Position numbers and translations under genes: made by a program. Positions 1 through 5,246 of a DNA stretch of 7,230 nt are shown here, piece by piece (positions within the stretch are counted from its first letter, which is position 1; each line of letters starts with the position of its first letter). Origin of the DNA: Bacteroidales bacterium. Lineage in GTDB: Bacteria; Bacteroidota; Bacteroidia; Bacteroidales; GCA-2748055. The notes under the pieces were generated by a model, which saw nothing but the letters and a program-made list of their open reading frames with translations, was not told where the DNA came from and did not search any database. Location: the NCBI GenBank assembly GCA_029934875.1, contig JAOZLK010000145.1, positions 1,756-8,985 on the forward strand, read 5' to 3'.

Positions 1-1
1 C

Positions 2-775
2 GACTACATCCATGAGGTGGCTCCTGAGCGGGAGAAGATTGTTAAACTCTACAATGGTAAGGAGCCCATATTTGAGAAGATGGGCATTGTGAAACAGATC
101 AAAGCTTCCTTTGGAAAGACTGTTTCATTTAAACAGGGTGCTTACCTCATTATCGAACATACCGAAGCGCTGCACGTCATTGATGTGAACAGCGGAAACC
201 GTTCCAAGTCCGGCAGTGACCAGGAGACCAACGCCCTGGAGGTGAATCTCTCGGCCGCAGATGAAGTTGCCAGGCAATTGCGCCTGCGCGATATGGGCGG
301 GATCATCGTTGTGGACTTTATCGACATGCACAGGGCCGAGCACAGGCAGAAATTGTTTGATCGCATGAAGGACGCCATGTCAGCGGATAAGACCAAGCAC
401 AACATACTTCCTTTGAGTAAGTTTGGTTTGATGCAAATCACGCGTCAGCGTGTACGTCCTGAGATGCACATCGAGACCGCCGAGAACTGTCCCACCTGCC
501 ATGGTTCGGGTCAGATACAACCGGCAATTCTCTTCCCGGAATTGGTAAAGCTTGACCTGGTTGAACTCATCAAGGAACACCAGCTAAAAGATCTCGATCT
601 TCAACTCCATCCTTTTGTGGCCACCTTCCTTAAGAAGGGCTTCAATTCGGAGGAGCGTAAATGGAGACGTGAACTGGGCTGCAAGGTCAAAATCTCTGGT
701 GTGGATGATCTCCATTACATGGAATACAAGGTTTTCGGTCCCGACGGAAAGGAACTGAGGCGTAAAAGGCGCTAG
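2..775 (+). CDS. rng: Ribonuclease G/E family endoribonuclease, C-terminal part (5' end outside window)
   Basis: Single-strand endoribonuclease of the RNase E/G family, acting in the cytoplasm on rRNA precursors and mRNA. The frame is open from base 2, so the gene begins upstream; about 257 C-terminal residues are visible, roughly half of an RNase G-sized protein. The DNase I-like catalytic subdomain is present: IDVNSG (Asp codon at 182) and VVDFIDM (Asp codon at 314) match the two metal-binding aspartates known as D303 and D346 in E. coli RNase E. They are followed by the conserved SKFGLMQITRQR stretch and the zinc-link CPTCHGSG (Cys codons at 488 and 497), which joins subunits in RNase E. 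The protein stops soon after the small domain with a basic RRKRR end and has no long disordered degradosome tail, which favours RNase G over RNase E. No frameshift is seen. It is followed directly by an intrinsic terminator, so it is transcribed separately from the genes downstream. Confidence 0.95.
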   Translation, partial: DYIHEVAPEREKIVKLYNGKEPIFEKMGIVKQIKASFGKTVSFKQGAYLIIEHTEALHVIDVNSGNRSKSGSDQETNALEVNLSAADEVARQLRLRDMGGIIVVDFIDMHRAEHRQKLFDRMKDAMSADKTKHNILPLSKFGLMQITRQRVRPEMHIETAENCPTCHGSGQIQPAILFPELVKLDLVELIKEHQLKDLDLQLHPFVATFLKKGFNSEERKWRRELGCKVKISGVDDLHYMEYKVFGPDGKELRRKRR

Positions 776-793
776 GACCAGGAAATAATTAAG

Positions 794-828
794 AAGAGAG
801 TGTGTCATTTGATATGCTCTCTTTTTTA
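794..828 (+). terminator. Intrinsic terminator of the RNase G gene
   Basis: The arms AAGAGAG (794-800) and CTCTCTT (817-823) pair perfectly. The stem continues inward through 801-806/811-816 with A-U, G-C and G-U pairs to a 4-base loop, and six T follow from 822. It lies 18 bases after the stop codon of the ribonuclease gene, which is the expected place. Confidence 0.88.
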
Positions 829-919
829 TTTTACGCCCATTCGGTGCTTAACCGAGCTGACGAGCAAAGGAATCAGGAATAGACATAAAATATCGATTTA
901 TTAACTATTTGAATGTTAG

Positions 920-961
920 TTTGGATAATAAATGTCCCTCAATAGACCTTTATTATCCGAA
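920..961. repeat. Long AT-rich inverted repeat (hairpin or operator)
   Basis: GGATAATAAA (923-932) and TTTATTATCC (949-958) are exact reverse complements. The stem extends outward three more pairs (920-922 with 959-961, one a G-U) and inward, after one mismatch, by GTC/GAC (934-936 with 945-947), leaving an 8-base loop. There is no T-run on either side, so it is not a typical terminator. A third GGATAAT occurs at 986-992, between this repeat and the first candidate promoter, which suits a protein-binding site better than an RNA structure, but both remain possible. Confidence 0.6.
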
Positions 962-1010
962 AAGCACCAAATAAGTATGGTAAGTGGATAATTTATACCT
1001 TTTTAATGAG

Positions 1011-1038
1011 TTGAAGTTTTCAAACCGACATATGTTTG
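1011..1038 (+). promoter_or_regulatory. Candidate Bacteroidota promoter, distal
   Basis: TATGTTTG at 1031-1038 is a full match to the Bacteroidota -7 box TAnnTTTG, with a TTG at 1011-1013 as a weak -33 element. The 17-base spacing is shorter than the usual 19-21, so support is moderate. Transcription would start near 1045 and run through the hairpin group at 1069-1137. Confidence 0.4.
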
Positions 1039-1068
1039 TTTTTACAGTTCAGGATGTGGCGAGGCAAG

Positions 1069-1137
1069 TTCCGGAGCCGAAGGGTGTTCGGATCGGGAAA
1101 GAATACTGAAATATCCCTCGGAATTGTAAAGAAATTC
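1069..1137 (+). other. Group of short hairpins upstream of the tfoX-like gene
   Basis: Three local structures follow each other. CCGAA (1077-1081) pairs with TTCGG (1087-1091) around a 5-base loop and can extend to TTCCG/CGGGA (1069-1073 with 1094-1098). GGGA (1095-1098) can alternatively pair with TCCC (1114-1117). GAATT (1121-1125) pairs with AATTC (1133-1137). This may be a folded 5' leader or a small RNA. I recognise no known RNA family, and stems of this length occur by chance, so the call is weak. Confidence 0.25.
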
Positions 1138-1167
1138 AATTCTCTGCGACCAAGTTGTTAAGAAACA

Positions 1168-1197
1168 TTGCGAGAAAGTAATTCCGCATTAATTTTG
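1168..1197 (+). promoter_or_regulatory. Bacteroidota-type promoter of the tfoX-like/dsbD unit
   Basis: TAATTTTG at 1190-1197 matches the -7 consensus TAnnTTTG at all fixed positions. TTG at 1168-1170 lies 19 bases upstream, the normal spacing for the -33 element. The predicted start is near 1203, which leaves a leader of about 60 bases before the ATG at 1263. This is the best promoter candidate in the window. Confidence 0.65.
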
Positions 1198-1214
1198 CAT
1201 TGTCGTTCGAGTGA

Positions 1215-1236
1215 GGATGAAGGAAGGATGAAGGAA
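1215..1236 (+). repeat. 11-bp tandem duplication in the tfoX-like leader
   Basis: GGATGAAGGAA is present twice head to tail (1215-1225 and 1226-1236) without mismatch. Each copy contains an ATG and a purine-rich AAGGAA that resembles a ribosome binding site. It lies inside the predicted 5' leader, between the promoter and the start codon. Confidence 0.8.
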
Positions 1237-1287
1237 GACAATTCATTTAAAAGGCTGAAAAAATGGCATCCGATCAGAGTTTCGTAG
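1228..1287 (+). CDS. Possible 19-codon leader ORF overlapping the tfoX-like start
   Basis: ATG at 1228 is preceded by AAGGAAGG from the tandem repeat, a better ribosome-binding sequence than the one before the tfoX-like gene itself. The frame gives a 19-residue peptide starting MKEDNSFKRLKKW and stopping at 1285-1287, 25 bases inside the tfoX-like gene in another frame. It has no run of a single regulatory amino acid, so classical attenuation is not suggested. It may simply be a chance ORF; if translated it would affect initiation at 1263. Confidence 0.2.
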   Translation: MKEDNSFKRLKKWHPIRVS

Positions 1288-1595
1288 ACTATATTGTAGA
1301 GCAAATACAAGACGCAGGGGAGCTCACTGCCCGGAAAATGTTTGGAGAATATGGTGTTTTCTCCAATGGCAAGATTTTTGCTCTCATCTGCGACAATAAG
1401 TTATTTGTGAAGCCAACTGAATCGGGCAGGGCCTTTATTAAAGATGTGGTGGAGGCGCCACCCTATGAAGGAGCAAAGCCAAGCTTCCTCATTGAGGACA
1501 AAGTCGAAGATCGTGAATGGCTCAGTGAATTGGTAAGAATTACGCTCAGGGAACTTCCCGAGGCCAAAGCAAAGAAAAAGAAAGTCAAAAAATAA
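1263..1595 (+). CDS. Stand-alone TfoX/Sxy N-terminal domain protein
   Basis: A 110-residue protein that is nearly all TfoX N-terminal domain, recognisable from ARKMFGEYGVFSNGKIFALICDNKLFVK (in two pieces, residues about 24-51) and the later PPYEGAKPSFLIED. Proteobacterial Sxy/TfoX, which switches on competence genes with CRP, is about twice as long and has a second, C-terminal domain; that domain is missing here. Single-domain members are common in many phyla and their function is not known, so a competence role should not be assumed. The C-terminus is a lysine tail (KAKKKKVKK) that could touch nucleic acid. The start is fixed: an in-frame stop lies at 1248-1250 and ATG 1263 is the first start after it. 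It has no signal peptide and should be cytoplasmic. The stop lies 18 bases before the ATG of dsbD in the same reading frame, so the two genes are probably co-transcribed. Confidence 0.88.
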   Translation: MASDQSFVDYIVEQIQDAGELTARKMFGEYGVFSNGKIFALICDNKLFVKPTESGRAFIKDVVEAPPYEGAKPSFLIEDKVEDREWLSELVRITLRELPEAKAKKKKVKK

Positions 1596-1613
1596 GGTAA
1601 ATTGATAGGACTT

Positions 1614-3683
1614 ATGAAACTTAATACAATGAAGCGATTCCTGTTGCAGGCCATACTGGCCTTCTTTTTAATGCCCCTGGTGCAGGCCCAGATCGAAGAT
1701 CCTGTAAGCTGGAGTTTCAGCCATGAGAATAAGGGCGGCCTGGAGGCTGAACTGGTCTTCAAGGCAAGCATCGATATGCCCTGGCACCTCTATTCAGCGC
1801 TCCTGCCGGAAGGAGGCCCCATCGCTACCAAACCCTATTATGAAGAGTCGGAAGACTATTCCTTGAGCGGCGAAATTGTAGAAGTTACCAAGGCCAAACA
1901 GAAGTATGATGAAGGCTTTAAGATGGAGCTGGGAACCATCTCAGGCCGGGCGGAACTTCGTCAAAAGGTAAGCTTCGCCAAAGCCGGAACTTATACCATA
2001 AAGGGAGAGATTGAGTACCAGGTCTGTGACGATGCCACCTGTCTTCCACCCAAAAATGAGCCCTTCAGCTTTACCATTAATGTGGGGCAAAGCGACGCCG
2101 CAGGCGAAGCTTCAACAGAAGCTGCCGCTCCGGTAACAGTTGCAACTCCGCCAACTGAGACTGCTGCCCCAGCAGAAACTGTATTTACTGTCAGCGAGGC
2201 AGAAAGCACTGCTCCTGCAGACAAAGTGGCAGGAGTACCTGCCCTCGAAGATGAGAAGTCCCTGTGGGGATTTTTCTGGCTGGCTTTCGGACTTGGACTG
2301 CTGGCTCTTCTTACGCCCTGTGTATTCCCCATGATTCCCATGACCGTGAGTTTCTTCATGCAGGGAAGCTCAAGTAAAGCCCGTGGAATTTTCAGGGGAC
2401 TGGTCTTTGGAATCTCCATTATGGGCATCTATACCTTACTGGGTGTAATCGTAAGTGTATCCAACGTTGGCCCCAATGCAGCCAATGCATTGAGTACCCA
2501 CTGGATCCCCAACCTGATTTTCTTTGCGCTTTTCATCGTTTTTGCCTTTTCCTTTTTTGGCATGTTCGAGCTGGTGTTGCCCTCCAGCTGGTCTAACAAG
2601 GCCGACAGCCAGGTGGATAAAGGTGGCCTGGGAGGCGTGTTCTTCCTGGCTCTTACAACCGTACTGGTCTCCTTTTCATGCACAGGTCCCATCGTTGGCG
2701 CCCTGCTGGTGGAAGCTGCCGGAGGATTGGCCCTGAAGCCCATCCTGGGCATGTTTGGATTCGGACTGGCCTTTGCCATTCCCTTTACGCTTTTTGCCAT
2801 TTTCCCATCCTGGCTGAAGGGTCTTCCCAAGTCTGGCGGCTGGCTCAATTCAGTGAAGGTTGTTCTAGGTTTTATTGTACTGGCCTTCAGTATGAAATTC
2901 CTGCTGGCCCTGGATCCCACCAATAAGATCCTAACCCGTGAACTCTACCTGGGAGTCTGGATTGTACTATTCTCCATGATGGGTGCCTACTTCCTTGGGA
3001 AGATCAGGTTTTCGCACGACAGCGAGCTTCCCCATGTATCGGTTCCAAGGCTTTTACTGAGCGTGGCCTCCTTTACCTTTGTAGTCTTCCTTTTCCTTGG
3101 GCTCTTTGGTTATGAACTGAAGCGCATTTCCCCACTGCTTCCGCCTAAATCTCCCAACGGACTGGATTTGACCCAAAAGACCGTTTACAGTGCCGGCCCT
3201 GCAATATCCCTGTCACAGGACGAGGAGTGTAATCCGGTGAAGTATGCCGATATGTTCCACATGCCCTTCGGGCTGAAGGGTTTTTACGACCTGGAAGAGG
3301 GACTGGCCTGTGCCAAAGCATCGGGTAAGCCTGTGCTGATCGACTTCAAGGGGCACTTTTGCTCTAACTGCAAAAAGATGGAAGCGGCCGTCTGGTCCGA
3401 CCCAGCGGTGCTCAGCACCCTGCGCGACGATTTTGTAGTCGTGGCACTATACACCGACGATCGCACCAAGTTGCCCGAAGACGAATGGTACACATCGGCG
3501 CTTGACGGGAAAGTGAAAAAAACCATTGGTCAGCAGAACATCGATTTCGAAATTGAAAACTTTCAGACCAACACCATCCCTCTTTATGTAATCATGGATG
3601 CCGATGGCAAGGTCATCGCTCAGCCCAAAGGCACCGACCTGGATGTTCAGAGCTACCTTGCCTGGCTTAAGGCAGGCCTTTAG
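1614..3683 (+). CDS. dsbD: Thiol:disulfide interchange protein DsbD
   Basis: Inner-membrane protein that carries electrons from cytoplasmic thioredoxin to periplasmic thiol proteins. All three modules and all three cysteine pairs are visible in 689 residues. A signal peptide (about 1-25, ending LVQA-Q) precedes the periplasmic alpha domain with C138-xxxx-C143. An Ala/Thr/Pro-rich linker of about 55 residues follows. The membrane domain (about 216-500, eight hydrophobic segments) carries C236 in PCVFPMIP and C356 in SFSCTGPIVG. The C-terminal thioredoxin-like gamma domain has C583-SN-C586 and a cis-proline at 656 (NTIP). E. coli DsbD has 565 residues; the extra length lies in the linker and before the gamma domain. 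ATG 1614 is chosen because AGGA (1607-1610) precedes it; ATG 1629 gives an equally good signal peptide, and TTG 1602 is less likely. It is second in a unit with the tfoX-like gene. Its partners (DsbC/DsbG, cytochrome c or peroxidase systems) are not in the window. Confidence 0.95.
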   Translation: MKLNTMKRFLLQAILAFFLMPLVQAQIEDPVSWSFSHENKGGLEAELVFKASIDMPWHLYSALLPEGGPIATKPYYEESEDYSLSGEIVEVTKAKQKYDEGFKMELGTISGRAELRQKVSFAKAGTYTIKGEIEYQVCDDATCLPPKNEPFSFTINVGQSDAAGEASTEAAAPVTVATPPTETAAPAETVFTVSEAESTAPADKVAGVPALEDEKSLWGFFWLAFGLGLLALLTPCVFPMIPMTVSFFMQGSSSKARGIFRGLVFGISIMGIYTLLGVIVSVSNVGPNAANALSTHWIPNLIFFALFIVFAFSFFGMFELVLPSSWSNKADSQVDKGGLGGVFFLALTTVLVSFSCTGPIVGALLVEAAGGLALKPILGMFGFGLAFAIPFTLFAIFPSWLKGLPKSGGWLNSVKVVLGFIVLAFSMKFLLALDPTNKILTRELYLGVWIVLFSMMGAYFLGKIRFSHDSELPHVSVPRLLLSVASFTFVVFLFLGLFGYELKRISPLLPPKSPNGLDLTQKTVYSAGPAISLSQDEECNPVKYADMFHMPFGLKGFYDLEEGLACAKASGKPVLIDFKGHFCSNCKKMEAAVWSDPAVLSTLRDDFVVVALYTDDRTKLPEDEWYTSALDGKVKKTIGQQNIDFEIENFQTNTIPLYVIMDADGKVIAQPKGTDLDVQSYLAWLKAGL

Positions 3684-3700
3684 CCCCGGGTCCTGGAATC

Positions 3701-3738
3701 AAAATCCTCAGGCGGCACTAAAATCCTCAGGCAGCACT
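3701..3738. repeat. 19-bp tandem duplication after dsbD
   Basis: AAAATCCTCAGGCGGCACT (3701-3719) is followed at once by a second copy (3720-3738) that differs at one base (G3714 against A3733). It starts 17 bases after the dsbD stop codon and ends just before the terminator hairpin. It probably arose by slippage, and no function is evident. Confidence 0.8.
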
Positions 3739-3749
3739 GAAGAATAACA

Positions 3750-3790
3750 AAAGGCCAGGCAATGCATAAGTAGCGCATTGCCGGGCCTTT
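3750..3790. terminator. Shared terminator hairpin between convergent units
   Basis: AAAGGCC (3750-3756) pairs with GGCCTTT (3784-3790). After one A/G mismatch, GGCAATGC (3758-3765) pairs with GCATTGCC (3775-3782) around a 9-base loop, making 15 pairs in all. On the minus strand the hairpin is followed by TTTTGTTATT (complement of 3752-3743), a good tail for ending the sigma operon. On the plus strand only TTT follows, so it would stop dsbD transcripts less cleanly. The place between two converging genes fits two-way use. Confidence 0.85.
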
Positions 3791-3833
3791 AGGTTCAAGT
3801 TCTGACGAACTCAAGAGTATTTTTCCTCAATCG

Positions 3834-3886
3834 CCCACTTACCCACTTACCCACTTACCCATTTACCAATTACCACTTACCAATTA
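3834..3886 (-). repeat. Short tandem repeat block, G-quadruplex-capable on the minus strand
   Basis: Seven head-to-tail units: CCCACTTA three times (3834-3857), CCCATTTA (3858-3865), then CCAATTA, CCACTTA and CCAATTA (3866-3886). Read on the minus strand this gives four GGG runs separated by exactly TAAGT, matching the G3-N5 quadruplex pattern, then weaker GG runs. Because the neighbouring minus-strand gene ends at 3907, the G-rich strand would be in its mRNA 3' untranslated region. At 3889-3903 the hexamer GCGAGC occurs twice (3889-3894 and 3898-3903) separated by GAA. The block may belong to a dispersed repeat family, which cannot be tested from one copy. Confidence 0.75.
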
Positions 3887-3906
3887 CTGCGAGCGAAGCG
3901 AGCTCT

Positions 3907-4728
3907 CTAAAAACTACCAAACTTAAATCTCATCCCGAAGCTCCAGCCGCTCAGGGCGTCTGCGGCAACCGGGTAAGGGTTATCAATAGGGGGGGCAAGA
4001 CCATCCATGGGTTTCATTTCGAGTTCAGAGGTCCACCGGTAGTTGGAGTAGAGGGTAAAGCGGAAAAACCTTACCATATTAAACTCCAGTTCCACTCCTA
4101 CTTCACCCACAAAATATGCGGCATATTCCCCGTAGGTGGGGTAGTAGTTATCGTAGTCCCACATATCGGAACTTGTTGTATAGGAAGCTATTCCACCTCC
4201 ACCTATTAGCAGGGGAAAGGAAAGGTGTACAGGGAACCATCCGGCAATGATCGGTTCAATCAACAAACCGCCATAACCCCCGGAAAGTGCATAGTATTCC
4301 TCATCAACCGGTGTGAAATCGCTGGTAAAGCCCTCGCCGGCAAGGCCCAGGGCGAAACCATGCCCGATTATCCATGCTCCGCGGACTCCCATTCCCAGTG
4401 CATCAAGACCGTTAACCGTGGTATAACCCACAGAGAAACCTCCATATCCGCCACCACCCGATTCCGGCATCAGGGTTTGCACCTGGCGATATTCATGCCG
4501 GTTCGACTGCTTAGGCTCCTCTTGCACCACTACTGCCGTAGCGGCAGCAGCTTCTCCGTCAACGCCCTCGTCGACCCAGACCCCTTCCGTGGCTTCATTG
4601 ATAACCTGGTCAACCTGTTCCTCCTCGGATGGCTGCTGTGTTTCATTTATTGTGGTGTCAGCCTCCTGGGCAAACATGGGCGAAACAGCCATCGCCATTA
4701 ATACCATCCACATTGTAAGTTTTTTCAT
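3907..4728 (-). CDS. Secreted barrel-like outer-membrane protein with acidic N-terminal region, unknown function
   Basis: A 273-residue exported protein that I cannot assign to a named family. A signal peptide (MKKLTMWMVLMAMAVSPMFA, cleaved before Q21) is followed by an acidic, probably disordered region (about 21-75, rich in E, D, Q and V). A Gly-rich turn (SGGGGYGG, 90-97) leads into alternating hydrophobic/aromatic strands to the end, with the final strand SFGMRFKFGSF closing in Phe. That pattern fits a small outer-membrane beta-barrel of eight to ten strands with an N-terminal periplasmic extension. It is the last gene of the sigma operon, with its ATG 14 bases after the preceding stop and an A-rich leader (AAATACAAAAAG). 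Expression would follow the ECF sigma factor if the operon is self-regulated. It could be a structural barrel, an adhesin-associated protein or a stress sensor; the sequence does not decide. Confidence 0.75.
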   Translation of the reverse strand: MKKLTMWMVLMAMAVSPMFAQEADTTINETQQPSEEEQVDQVINEATEGVWVDEGVDGEAAAATAVVVQEEPKQSNRHEYRQVQTLMPESGGGGYGGFSVGYTTVNGLDALGMGVRGAWIIGHGFALGLAGEGFTSDFTPVDEEYYALSGGYGGLLIEPIIAGWFPVHLSFPLLIGGGGIASYTTSSDMWDYDNYYPTYGEYAAYFVGEVGVELEFNMVRFFRFTLYSNYRWTSELEMKPMDGLAPPIDNPYPVAADALSGWSFGMRFKFGSF

Positions 4729-4742
4729 CTTTTTGTATTTAT

Positions 4743-5240
4743 TTAAAATCTATATCTGACATGAAATCCAAAATCCCAGAGATTAATGCTGAATAGCTGC
4801 CTGAGGGATATCTCCATAAAAGGCTGGTAAGTAATCCCGAAACTAATGGGGGCGTGTTGCAGCAAATAATCAATTCCAACATATCCATCCACCCCGAAAA
4901 CCGGTGTGAAAATAGTTTCTCCATAGTATATCTCCTGGTAGAAGATGCGATAGCTATCGGTGAAATAGAAGCCGGTGTGTGCCCCCATTCCATAAAGGAA
5001 CTCCCAGTTTCCTCCCTTGTCCATACCCATTTCCAGGTGTTGTTGCCTGAAAATGGTAAAAATGCCTCCGTTTTGACGGTAGCTCATTTGAGCTTCATAG
5101 GAGGTTGATTGGTCAAGATTTATCCTGAAGGTGATGCCGCTTGAATACCCGCCCCGAACACCAATCTCCTTGTGATAGTACTGGGAGAATACTGTTGACG
5201 ACAATGCGAGTAATAGTATTATAGTGCTTAGCTGTCTCAT
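4743..5240 (-). CDS. Small outer-membrane beta-barrel protein, unknown function
   Basis: 165 residues with a signal peptide (MRQLSTIILLLALSSTVFS, cleaved before Q20), so a mature protein of about 146 residues. The rest alternates polar and hydrophobic/aromatic residues in strands separated by short turns (RGGYSSGITFRINL, WEFLYGMGAHTGFYF, GVDGYVGIDYLL, ISFGITYQPFMEI) and ends DFGFHVRYRF. A terminal Phe with this spacing is the usual beta-barrel assembly signal. The size fits an eight-stranded barrel of the OmpA/OmpX type, and similar small barrels are widespread in Bacteroidota, mostly without known function. The start at 5240 has AGGA (5248-5245 on the minus strand) four bases upstream, and that AGGA overlaps the TAG stop of the DUF4097 gene, so translation is probably coupled. 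It has no OmpA-like peptidoglycan-binding domain. Confidence 0.78.
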   Translation of the reverse strand: MRQLSTIILLLALSSTVFSQYYHKEIGVRGGYSSGITFRINLDQSTSYEAQMSYRQNGGIFTIFRQQHLEMGMDKGGNWEFLYGMGAHTGFYFTDSYRIFYQEIYYGETIFTPVFGVDGYVGIDYLLQHAPISFGITYQPFMEISLRQLFSINLWDFGFHVRYRF

Positions 5241-5246
5241 GTCGTC

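Larger units (their letters stand above)
776..1262. other. Intergenic region between rng and the tfoX-like gene
   Basis: About 490 bases with no convincing protein-coding gene on either strand. It holds, in order, the rng terminator, a small 5-bp hairpin (TCGGT 841-845 with ACCGA 851-855), a long AT-rich inverted repeat, two candidate promoters, a group of short hairpins at 1069-1137, an 11-bp tandem repeat and a possible leader ORF. The composition shifts from AT-rich (860-1045) to more GC-rich (1046-1120). It is long for a gap between two genes on the same strand in a bacterium, so regulatory or small-RNA content is plausible but unproven. Confidence 0.7.

Noticed and set aside
920..961. 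Second intrinsic terminator after rng
   Set aside because: The stem is AT-rich and is followed by GAAAAGC on the plus strand and by AAACTAAC on the minus strand, with no T-run either way; rng already has a good terminator at 794-828.
1263..1595. Competence regulator Sxy/TfoX in the strict sense
   Set aside because: The C-terminal domain of proteobacterial Sxy is missing and no competence genes or CRP-S sites are seen nearby, so only the domain, not the role, is claimed.
1602..1613. TTG at 1602 as the dsbD start
   Set aside because: It only adds four residues before an ATG with its own AGGA, and rarer start codons need positive support, which is absent.
1991..2923. Two long minus-strand open frames inside dsbD (1991-2428 and 2429-2923)
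   Set aside because: They lie entirely antisense to a well-conserved membrane protein gene, have low-complexity translations and match no family; they are by-products of its codon use.
3834..3886. CRISPR array
   Set aside because: The units are 7-8 bases and directly adjoining, with no spacers and no cas genes nearby.
4225..4701. Plus-strand open frame of 158 codons antisense to the last operon gene
   Set aside because: It is opposite a gene with a clear signal peptide and barrel pattern, and its translation lacks any recognisable domain.
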